Of a DNA stretch of 36,410 nt, positions 19,601 through 29,503 are shown in pieces. Both the position numbers and the translations under genes were made by a program. Position 1 is the first letter of the stretch, and the number at the start of each line of letters is the position of its first letter. The stretch is from Reticulitermes lucifugus (taxonomy: Eukaryota; Arthropoda; Insecta; Blattodea; Rhinotermitidae), in NCBI GenBank assembly GCA_026260175.1, contig JAKCWW010005451.1, positions 1 through 36,410 of the forward strand. The letters run 5' to 3'. The notes below the pieces were generated by a model. That model had not been told where the DNA came from, did no database searches, and saw only the letters and a list, made by a program, of their open reading frames with translations.

Positions 19601-22380
19601 GTGATGTCAAAGTTTTATGTCACTTATATGCGATGTCTGTCTGCTATGTAGGTATATACAGTGCATTGCATATGACAGCGTGACCACAGGAGCTTGGACA
19701 ATGCTTTGCGTGGCATATGTTTCACAGGTACTGTTATTATACATCAAGTACAAATGAGAAGGAAGTATCACAGCACCATGCGTACAGTGGATGTTTGGAT
19801 GCAATCACATGTAGCTTTGTGATCTGACAATCGGTCATTCATGCAGTCAATGACTATACTGTGATCGGTACAGTAAAGATTTGGCGTTCTGTTCACTTAC
19901 ATCTTTATGCTGCAATGAGATATATGAGCCAATTAATTTCCATAGTAAAATCCCTCATAAGAAAGAAACTTACAGCAAGTGTATTTTGAGGTTCATTCAT
20001 AAATACCCACAAAGGTCATCAAAAAATGCCAGACTACGGGTTCAATTTGTGACAAAAAGTGAAAATCTGGGAGCAAATGTTAACTGCAGAAAAAGTTACA
20101 AGACATCCAGGTATGGTTACATTCACATGGAACAAGAAACTGATGATATGTCCAAATGTGGTTCTCTCATTGTTAGCAGATAACTTACAATCACAGTATA
20201 GTGTTTCAACAGAAGTATCTAAATTATGTTGAGATAATCCCCATCTAATCTTCATGAGGGGTGCACAAATCCCAGGTGCCTGGTCACCTGGGTGAATACA
20301 GTTTGTATGGTGGTGCCTTACATTTGTGGGTCCTTAGTACAGGATGTGCCTCATTTCACCCTTCTGGCATCTATAATTTTGTGGCTACTCCTGGATTTTT
20401 AAAAAATTTGTGCACCCCTGCTCTAAACTCCTCACTGGACCTTTGTTTTCTGCAGAGGCAGTCAGGAACTCACTGGTCTATGTCACTCACTCACATATGA
20501 ATACTGCCACTGTTATACAGTAGGCCTAAATATCACTATCACTCTCAGTACAGTAACATCATTCAATATTCACCTCCGAAATTCAATGTTGATATCGGAT
20601 GCTACAGATATCCAGTCTGCATTGTGGTTACAGAAACAAGCAAGAGTTTTAGCTACAGGATGACACTTCCAGTGATCTTGCCACCATCCCCATACAAGGC
20701 ACATTACTGCTAATGGTATCACAACAGCTGAAAATACAAATAACTGCCATACTGCACCACCTTGCCAGAATATGGCCTGAAGATTTGAGTTATCCAGAAA
20801 ATACAATCCACTCAAGTAACCTGCAAAAAAACAGCTGTTAAAAGTCATCATATATAATCTTATTTCATCTGATATGACACAAGCAGTAAGTGAAATGATT
20901 GCCAGAAAATAACTTTGCAGTTTCACTCTCAAAAACCTTAATACAATTGTAGAATCAGTGTTTTATTTTATTACATGAGAATACCTATGTGCAGCCCTCC
21001 CAATGTTCTTCACCTGCCCAATTTTCATGATATTCCCACAAAAATTAAGAATTTTTGGTACTTACCACAGATATACAATGATACACTTGTGTAATTTTTA
21101 TTCATGAATAAAAAATGGCAATAGTGTACTGATCACACTTAGATTTGAAAACAAATGAAGAAATTGTTGTATTTTAAAATTATACACACACACACATGCA
21201 CACTGTAGGCTACACACACTGCTGTAACCAACTTCAGCATTCAGATAAAGTCACATGAAGAAAATTTTTAAAACAGAAATCTTTACTGTGTAATAAAATA
21301 TTAAATTAATAACACACATTAAAACTTACTGCAATATAAAATTTTCTAGTGTTCTAAAATATGACTGGCATTAGAATGATGAAAAACATGTATTGCATTT
21401 CCACTGGAAAGCCTGAACAGAACAGACAACTTTTGAGACCAAGGCATAGGTAGATGGGTTTGAATGGGGGACTGGCTCAAGTTAAGAACCTTGTGAATAC
21501 AATTATAAACATTCAAGACTCCAGAACAGGTGGCAGGTTTCTTGAGCATTTAAGTAGTTATCAGGTTCTCAACAAGATTTCTACTCCTTGTATTGCATGT
21601 GTGTCTGTGAGCTACATGATAACAATTACAACATGAAAATAAACCACAATTATTGTTTCATATAAAGTCATGTAAAATGTATTCATTTACAGAAGCTGGC
21701 ATGACAAATGCCACCATATTACCAAAATAAATACTTCATTGGGATCATAATGGTTCATAAGCGTGAGGCATAAAATTGTACTGTTGCATAAAGGCAATTT
21801 ACAATTTTCTTGCCAAAAAGATTAACACAGGGGAAATGAATATTGAGCTACTGTTTAGAATATTCAGCCAGGTGCCAACTTTCCTGTTTCATGATTTCCC
21901 TCATTCTATCATGGAAAATCAAGGAAAGAATCTTGAAGTGAGGCCAGACAAATTCCTCCCTCATCCCTTGTAACCATTCTATTATCTTATTCAAGGTTAA
22001 ATAACTCTTATGGATGATACAGCATCGCTACGTAATGCATAAGTAAACTGAGCTGAGTTAATGCCCCAGTCTTCTATTTCTAACCATTGCACTGCGTGCA
22101 TACACACAATTTCTGCACATGAAACGTTGTAACTTACGCAATGCTGATGATCTTATACAGATATAAACTTACCAAGTGGCAAAAGAGAATGACACAGAAC
22201 AGTTGCAACAATTCTACGCATGTGATACTGTATAAAACGTTCATTTTCACTTCCTAGCCAAGTAGATAATAAACATTGAACAGTGAATCCTGCCGATACA
22301 AATTCATTAGGTGGGTATACAAAACACAGAGAAACCAGTATATAAAATACTGTGAATAGTAATGATGATGTCATGATCAT
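16572..22380 (-). CDS. TMEM129: TMEM129, ER-membrane RING-type E3 ubiquitin ligase, complete (6 exons)
   Basis: Multi-pass ER E3 ligase; the human protein works in ER-associated degradation with Derlin-1 and UBE2J2. Exons 22380-22173, 20820-20574, 19436-19206, 18412-18259, 17583-17441 and 16689-16572 join in phase to 366 codons plus TGA, against 362 residues in human. All junctions are GT..AG. Membrane segments lie near residues 5-24, 60-78 and 94-116. Conserved blocks are VYPPNEFVSAG, LLSTWLGSE, LCHSLLPLG, W..HWKCHPVAKTLA, IEFRRVDK, then from residue 281 a cysteine-rich RING-like domain: ELEPCIGCMQT, CTTCYCRP, MWCLECMGKWFASRQD, CTCPLCRSHFC, LDVC. All cysteine pairs expected of the atypical RING-C2 fold appear present. 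Met1 follows an in-frame TAG directly; Met3 has the better context (A at -3), so either may start. Introns hold a hAT-like MITE, a foldback element and an (AC)n tract. Confidence 0.96.
17441..17583 (-). CDS. TMEM129: TMEM129 exon 5 (first half of RING-like domain)
   Basis: Residues 281-327 plus two bases. Cysteines at 285, 288, 301, 311, 314, 316, 321 and 324. The true frame differs from the longest open frame here; acceptor TGATGTTAG and donor GTAACT fix it. Confidence 0.95.
17708..17794. mobile_element. Foldback element, copy 6
   Basis: TACGTCTTCTGGGATGTG then CTCTGAAGATGGAGGCAGCA and GGCATCACATTACAGAAGAC. The right arm is long and the left arm is shortened by deletion. TMEM129 intron 4. 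Confidence 0.6.
18259..18412 (-). CDS. TMEM129: TMEM129 exon 4
   Basis: Completes Arg and reads LNALDFRDLQDKVSRPI to NPVYETSQ (to residue 280). Acceptor TTACTTCTTCAG, donor GTGAGT, exit phase 0. Confidence 0.94.
18413..19205. other. TMEM129 intron 3
   Basis: AT-rich, with short chance ORFs on the plus strand. I see no repeat, RNA or regulatory structure in it. Confidence 0.6.
19206..19436 (-). CDS. TMEM129: TMEM129 exon 3
   Basis: Reads VDKICIETNTVVKLIATDNW through YLNIEVKSVRPGVKPF, the cytosolic beta-rich middle domain. Acceptor TTCTTTTGTAG. The AG two bases further on would break the frame. Donor GTAATA. Middle residues are less conserved than the ends. Confidence 0.92.
20256..20420. mobile_element. 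hAT-like MITE in TMEM129 intron 2
   Basis: Left end GAGGGGTGCACAAATCC and the right end, whose reverse complement is CAGGGGTGCACAAATTT, form a terminal inverted repeat with a core GGGGTGCACAAAT match. CAGGGG-type ends are usual for hAT elements. No clean 8-bp target duplication was found. The 165-bp body is non-coding. Confidence 0.6.
20574..20820 (-). CDS. TMEM129: TMEM129 exon 2
   Basis: Enters with GT completing Gly70 (PLGYLSG). It holds the third membrane segment and the conserved HWKCHPVAKTLA, and ends IEFRR at donor GTGAAT in phase 2. Acceptor TTTTTTGCAG. Confidence 0.95.
21181..21200. repeat. Short (CA)n tract
   Basis: TATACACACACACACATGCA-type simple repeat in TMEM129 intron 1. The rest of that intron (20821-22172) shows nothing I recognise. 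Confidence 0.8.
22173..22380 (-). CDS. TMEM129: TMEM129 exon 1
   Basis: Residues 1-69 plus one base: first membrane segment, PPNEF, WLGSE and LCHSLLPL, ending at donor GTAAGT. An in-frame TAG immediately precedes Met1. Confidence 0.95.
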
Positions 22381-23593
22381 CTAATTATGAAATTTATTTG
22401 TAGGTTATCATGCTCTATTATTCCATCCCACTAACCAGCAGTACCACTGACACTTCCAAATTATAGCACTCGCCGTTTGTTTATTTACTTGATTACAGCT
22501 CATAACACGTGCAATACTTCTATTGCTACCTATAAAACCAACTTTTCATTTCCTTTAAAAGTGTACTACTGCTAGACTGAATGCCAACACCTTAAGTAGA
22601 CCACCACGAAACAACACCTTTTCCCGCTTGACTGTATGATAGTAAGTTATAGTTTGGCGACAGAGATTATCAACGACAAAAGTCGTGGCTCTGTAGCAGA
22701 GGGAGCAGTGGAGGGCACCGATTCAAATACCTCACCCTGTTTCTAACAAAAAATAAATTGGAAACCAACTAACAGGGTGAAGCATGGCCATTTAGCAGCT
22801 TCCAGTTGCTCCAGAAATTCACAGCCCACATAACAGGTATGTCAGATCAAAACAATTTAATAACGTTTTCATGTTACAGAGAAAAACCACTATATGATAA
22901 TAACTTGTCCTATCATCCAACAGGAAATACGCAGGACAAGCAATGCAAAACCACGCATAAGAAATGATAGTACGCCAATAATAACGTATCAACACACAAA
23001 AACATAAACTTCAAACGCAAAAAATCTACTTAACAAGGTGCAACACATATCACTCTTTACGAGACGCGTTGTTTTGTTGAAAAACAGAAGCATAAGTGAA
23101 CATACATAAGAAGTATATGAAAACAGTGTTATAAGCCATTACAAGGTGGAACCAGTGCGGAATATCAATTTTATAAAAACATTATACACGACTAGACTTT
23201 ATATGCTCACATCTAAGTGTGTTTTACATATGGACATAGCATTNNNNNNNNNNNNNNNNNNNNNNNNNNNNNNNNNNNNNNNNNNNNNNNNNNNNNNNNN
23301 NNNNNNNNNNNNNNNNNNNNNNNNNNNNNNNNNNNNNNNNNNNNNNNNNNNNNNNNNNNNTTAATGTAATACTACTATTAAAGTTTTTAATAGTGATTGT
23401 GCATCTAGTTGGTCTTGGTTTTTGGTAATCCATGTATGTTAATTTATGTATCCGTCACTGCAACGTTGCTGCATTAGTAACATCTTTTGCTCTAAAGGAA
23501 AACGTCCGTAGCTATGACTCACAGCGCATAAACGGACTCATTGGAAAACAGTCCATGGCGTTGGGCGTGTAGATTAATGTTGAGTGTGTGGAC
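22381..23593. other. Shared upstream region of TMEM129 and the transferrin gene, with assembly gap
   Basis: The two genes are transcribed away from each other from this 1.2-kb region, which must hold both promoters. No TATA box is convincing. Around 22684-22745 lies a weak tRNA/SINE-like trace (TGGCTCTGTAGCAGAGGG, then GATTCAAATACC). The gap at 23244-23360 hides sequence close to the transferrin start. Confidence 0.55.
23244..23360. other. Run of 117 Ns (assembly gap)
   Basis: Unresolved bases 233 bp upstream of the transferrin start codon. Translations across it are meaningless. Confidence 1.
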
Positions 23594-23666
23594 ATGGGCT
23601 GCAAATTTGTTTTTGTAATATTGCCATTGGTGCTTTTGTTTTTGTGTATGATAAGTAATTGTGGAG
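23594..23666 (+). CDS. Transferrin exon 1 (signal peptide)
   Basis: 24 codons plus one base: Met-Gly-Cys-Lys followed by a long hydrophobic core, ending SNCG before donor GTAAGT. It is too short to stand out as an ORF. Phase 1 matches exon 2, and an in-frame TAG lies 24 bases upstream of the ATG. Confidence 0.85.
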
Positions 23667-26600
23667 GTAAGTAAAGCATTATTCAGTTTGTATTCTCTGC
23701 ATGCTGACTAATACAAGTACAAATGAGAAAGAAAGTGCAGGAATCCTTGTTTGGCATCCGACTTCTTTGCCTTAAACAAGGTTAAGATAATGATACATAA
23801 CAACAGAGTAGTAATTTACAAATGAGAACAATAATAACTTGTGATTGTCATTGTGAATGGGTGTTATGTTGGAAAAGGGTAGGTATTTTCAGGGCCTGTT
23901 TAAAACATTTGTGGGCCCAATGCAAGAATTAGTGCGGTAGCCCAACCTACGCCTAGTGCTGAACTGTCAGTGCAGATAGAGCACTGTAAGAATTTACGTG
24001 AAAAGTATGTTTGACACAAAATCTGAAATACAACCAGCTTGCATCTGCACAGATTGCGATAGTCTAAACCCGGCCCTGCGTATTTTCTGAATGAAAATGT
24101 GTTAACCATGAAGTGTTCAAGAAAGATTGATATGTTCAGTCACATGTCAGCATTCAGGTGACGGCTTCAGCTTGTGTCATCGAGTTTGAAAGGTGTCTGT
24201 TACTGATCCTAGAGGCATTTCAGTTTACAGCAGCTGTTGAATGTAGCGGAATAGTGTCATATTGGGAGGATCCATTACTGTATATATTAAGCCTAATCTA
24301 AACATGTTTCACTTTTTAAGTCAGTTCTTTCACATGGGGCTGGGTAGCAGCTATTGGAGTGAAATGAACAGTGTTAGCACCAGTCATAGGGCACTCCAGG
24401 GTCAATGGTAGTTGTACGTGACCAGCAAGACTTTATCTTTGCCTGCTTTTGCTCTGTCATACTGGCAAGATGCATATATTGTTCAGTGGTGCCATCATAT
24501 GATGAATACCGTTAGTTACTTGGGCATTCTTGATCAGTGTTAATATGGACAGGTTTCCCGCATTGAATTATTTTCAGCAGTTGTTTTATTTTAAGTGCCT
24601 GTTCATCATTTGTTTGTTTGTAGTTGATACTACTGTCACTGTTAGTGTATTGTATCTATTTTCTCAACGAATTCAGTAACATTGTTACTTAGCAGACATC
24701 ATATGGATTCCATAAATTAATCAAAAGTTCATAAAACAGATTACTTGTACAAATTCAATTATGAACTAGTGTGCTTTACACTATTCCAGATAGGTGACGG
24801 AAGTGTATGCAAAGTTTGGAAAAGTATCATACTGTCCATATAATAAGATCATGAAATCTGAAATAAGTGAATTTTCTTACAGCATTAGAAAGCACCTTGG
24901 ATGATGTTGTGATTGATATGTAACTTTGATTTATCATTGTTTATTCCTATAATTTGTAGGTATAGTATTGGATATTTTAATTTAGCAGAAGCCTCATTTC
25001 TATTCTTTGTCCGTGTTACACTTTAACTGATGTTTATAAGTTAGAGTCCATTATCTTCAAGCGAATGATAAGTTTTATAGCAGTGTGTGAATATATTCTA
25101 CAAATCATGGGTGCTGTTTTATGGTGGCAGATTCATTTTGGTGTCTTGGAATGCATGCAATTAAGGACAAGTCAGAATTAAGATTTGAATATTTGGATTA
25201 GGCACTGAACCGGGGACCTTCATTTTTGCCAAGCTGTGGTGAAATGCAATCAGTATAGCAGAGCCATAATTTAACTTTGGTAACAAAGTATACGTCCGTC
25301 CGAAGTTTGAGTTGTAAACCTGAAAATATAAGATGACGTGGATGATGCTGACGTGGAAGTGAGGCTAATGTTATAGTGAATTTTAAATAAATGGGGTATA
25401 AGTGTGTGGACTGGATTCAACTGGCTCAGGATACAGGCCAGTGGCAGGAAGATGTTGATCATGAATGATGATTCAGGTTTCTAGACATTGGTATCTGATG
25501 AGGTTGGGGGAAATGAGGCCAAAGGCACATAGAGCAAGAAACTGAACATACACATCACAAATTATACACCAACGAAATGCACTATATTTTCACTTTATAT
25601 TCTTTATTCTTCAACCCCTACATATGGTTCAGCCTTTACAAGGCCATCATCAGGGGGCTCGTAAACTACATTCACTTCACATCCAATGTTTTTGTCTGCT
25701 ATCACATTTAGTCCAGTTTCATTGTCATATATATTATAGCTATATTAAACACAGACATTGTAAATAGCTATAATATGTATGACAATGAAACTGGACTAAA
25801 TGTGATAGCAGACAAAAACGTTGGATGTGAAGTGAATGTAGTTTACGGGCCCGCTGATGATGGCCTTGTAAAGGCTGAAACGAGGTTGAAGAATAAAGAA
25901 TATAAAGTGAAAATAGTGCATTTCGTTGGTGTATAATTTGTGAATTGCAAAAATGCACGGTGGAAATAATATAAAAAAAATTGGACACATATCTCTTGTC
26001 ATTCAGTACTTCTAAATGTGGCCCTTAGACATAGTATGTTACTTAATCTTCACATTGATTAGATATTACTTGTGTTAGGAACTTTTCCCATGTGTATTGT
26101 GTTGCAGGTCAGCCAAATGCAGAAGACAGCAACAGAATTGTGTGGTGCACTATCAGCTCTGAGGAGGAGCAGAAGTGTTCGAGCTTTGCACGGGCTGTTG
26201 AGAGGGATTGGAATCTATTTGGATCTGCAGCAATGAGGCTAGAATGTATACGGGTATGTTCAGCAACTTCATCACGTGAATGATTGAAATACTCTAGTAT
26301 AAGTAACTGTTCCAACAGTTTGATCAGTAGAAATACAGACCCTCATTGAGGACTGGTTGCCTAGATGCTTGTCCCACTTGTTACCGTCCTCTTTAAATAA
26401 CTTAGGAGATGTATGCATAGCATAAAAGTTTTGGCATGCTTGCTCCCATTGTAATTATTTTGAAAACTGTATGACTTAGGCAAAAGGTTTACTGGATATA
26501 AAGTATTTGTTTTATTTTTCTTTACAACTTTTAATTCAAATGTATTTATCCTGGAAATGCTTAGTGAGTTACATAGAGTTCAGTTTGAGATGTTTGTGGA

Positions 26601-29464
26601 AGTGCATGTAGTTGTTTGTGTGAAGTGTTTTTATTACTGTCTGATTTAACCAATGTAGGAATAAGTTGACATAGCTAAGGATTCTCCACTTTTTGGGTGG
26701 TGGAAACTTTGGTGAGACTTCTTTATTTGTAGATCCCTGAGGTACTTACCAAGGAGCTCCTCTGATTTTCAAAATTGTAGAAGGTGGACAGAATGTAACA
26801 GTTTTTGAACTGAATAATGACAGAATTCCCAGAATTTATTCTCCCAATTTCATCTTAGCACTCCATCAGTTGCCATAGTTTATACCTTGACTGTTATATT
26901 TTAGGCCTTCAACAAGGAAGAATGTATGATTTACCTTGATGAAGAGAAGGCGCACGTAACTAGCTTGGATGCTGGAGAAGTATTTGTCGCTGGACGGTAC
27001 CACAGTCTCATTCCCATAATGCAGGAAGTGTACAGTGGTATGTGCTATTACAATTGCAATATCAAATAATAATGTTCCATGTATGTGCTGGAGAGTGTCA
27101 GTAGGTTGAAAGTTACAGTTTTGTGTCTGGTGTCTTTGTCCTGGAATGTTGAACACCTGATTGCATGTGTGTGTAATGTGACTTCTGTCATGTTGTCATG
27201 GTAAATGCATGCAGATGAAATCAGGATGTGTTATAGGAGAAAGCAAATGAAGTATGAAGTGCTGAGATATAGGTTGTGCTGGGACACTGTAGTCTCTTGT
27301 AGTTGTAATTTTTAAAAATGTTAATTCCTTAGATAGCATGTGGAAGAGGAATCTTTATGCTCGATTGATGTAATGTTAGTCATATGTGTAAAATTCTGTG
27401 CCATCTTTCTGTTTTTGACAGTGCTTAAAGATAAATTTGGTTGTATGCTTAATTATTTACCCTGTCATGAAAATGTAAGGGGGAGTGGAGGTATATCTCC
27501 ACACACTTTTTTTTTTTTTACCTTGGCCCTACATGGAAGTGACTGGTTGGCTTCACAACCCAGGTGCTTTATCCTTGGGGAAGGGAACTCCTGTTACCCT
27601 TTGGATAGGAGGCTGGTTAGGCCCAAAAGCCAGTCTGGCTTTCTGGAGAAGAAAAATATATCTGCCCCTGCTGGGAATTGAGCCCCATTTCTCTGGCTCT
27701 GCAGCCTGTAGCCTGGTTGCTATATTCACTAAGCTTCAAAACGTAGTTCTGTAATGTGCTATTGTATCACTTTATAGAACAGTTCTGAATTATGTAAGGA
27801 CTTTACTAACTAAATGAACGACGACCGATGTTTATCTGTACAGAGATGGTCTGTCATTGGTTTCATGTCTCTGTCAGTAAAATCGTGGCATATACCATGT
27901 GATATGCTGGGTCCAGAGTGTGCTACTTTGTGGAGACATATTGGTCCTGGCTTTACAAGCCTTGTGAATCGGTAACCTGATATGTGTATGGGAATGAATA
28001 GTATTTGTATGTAAATGCCTCTTCTGTTGTGGCTGCAGTCGTGTTGTCTGCTCCAGCTGCAAGCAAAGAGAAACCAACTGTTGTATTTGATGAGCAGTTG
28101 GAATCAAATTTAGTCACATGTGATTTTAATAAAGATCAGTAGATTGGGATTCTGTCAGTGACAGAGAAGTTCATAATTATGTTGTTCTTGTGGTCACAGT
28201 GATTCTTCTTCATCATCTTCTTCTTACGTGCTTCCAGCTGTCAGCCGATGGCACAATGTCTCCTATAAACTTGCTTCCCTGTTGTCCAGAATGTGTTGTT
28301 GTTTAATATTGTTTTTAGATCAGTGCTCATCCTGTGTATATCCTGGAGTTGTATCGGGCAGTCTGTTAAAATGTGTTCTAGAGTTTCCTCTTGTTGCTGA
28401 CATAGCGTACATAGAGGAGAAGGACTGAGTCTGAATTTATACAGATAGGATTGGGGTCAGTGATGAATATTATGATAATGTTTAGGATTTCATTTGAAGC
28501 TACTTGCAGAATTTTGGGGTCAAAAAGTAAGTTTACGGGCAGCTTTGGTTGCCAAGGTGTGGCAAGATGTGTGAAGTTGTGAACACTTGTGGGTTGTTTT
28601 TCAGCAAAGAACTTATTCAGAATAACAGATATGTTGAGTAGGTTTTGTTGGGGTGTGACTTCAAAGAAAGCAGCGTTGAAGGTGCACAAATCAGTGACAA
28701 ACAAGAAATTTGTCCGGGATAGTTCTCATTCATGCTTTTGGATGGGTTTCCTGTCTTAAGATCTGATATACTAAATATTTAGTTTTTGTTGTCATTTTAC
28801 AATGTTCTGCAAAACTGTATTTTCTTATTTTATAATACTTCATGTCTAACTTTTTAATCCTTTGAAGACCATGTCTGCCATTTCAGCTACACTTAAAGGG
28901 GACCTTTTGCTGTGTAGTCTTATGTTTAGATCTTCCTTGGTGTGTATTGGTAAATGAAATGTATTTGAATGCATTTTTTGGTCAGAGAGGGCCACAGAAG
29001 AACATGAGGCAGCCGTCTGTTGATGACATAACAGAATTACCACGACAGTCTGAATACAAACTTCGAAACATCTGAGAGGCATGATGCAGCATTTTGGACG
29101 GAGTGCCCGATCATGTCTCACAAATTATGTTAGTTGACTGTGGGGTTTACCTTTGTTACACCTTATATACTGAGAAGCTTCAAGCATTATTTTGTTGATC
29201 ATTTACTTTTGCACAGGTAACCAGAAGTCCTATTATGCTGTTGCTGTTATTAAAAAGAACACGTTGCCTGGGGTACACACATTGCATGATTTGCGTGGGA
29301 AGAAAGCTTGCTTTGCTGGAGTTGGCACTCTGGCAGGATGGGTTATCCCGGTGTATAAGGTACAACACTATCAGTTTTATAACTCTGGATAAGTGACTCA
29401 CCATGTAGTGGTTCTGCTTTTAGGTAAACATCTGTGTCCATGGAGAAAGCAATTGTGAAACAAG

Positions 29465-29503
<39 letters not shown>

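Larger units (their letters stand above)
27038..29216. other. Transferrin intron 3
   Basis: Holds the SINE copy at 27459-27740 and the LINE fragment at 28215-28440. The stretch 28440-29110 may be more transposon-derived DNA (open on the minus strand), but I cannot assign it. Confidence 0.5.

Noticed and set aside
19264..19683. 139-codon plus-strand ORF
   Set aside because: Its first part is antisense to TMEM129 exon 3 and the rest runs into the intron without domain features.
22684..22745. tRNA- or SINE-like trace (TGGCTCTGTAGCAGAGGG then GATTCAAATACC)
   Set aside because: Boxes are too degenerate and there is no tail or target duplication. It is mentioned only within the intergenic entry.
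27340..27754. Two overlapping plus-strand ORFs of 113 and 89 codons
   Set aside because: They cross SINE family B in antisense. No splice sites link them to the transferrin frame.
28378..28704. 108-codon minus-strand ORF as a host gene
   Set aside because: It overlaps a LINE fragment in a different frame and has no conserved motif of its own.
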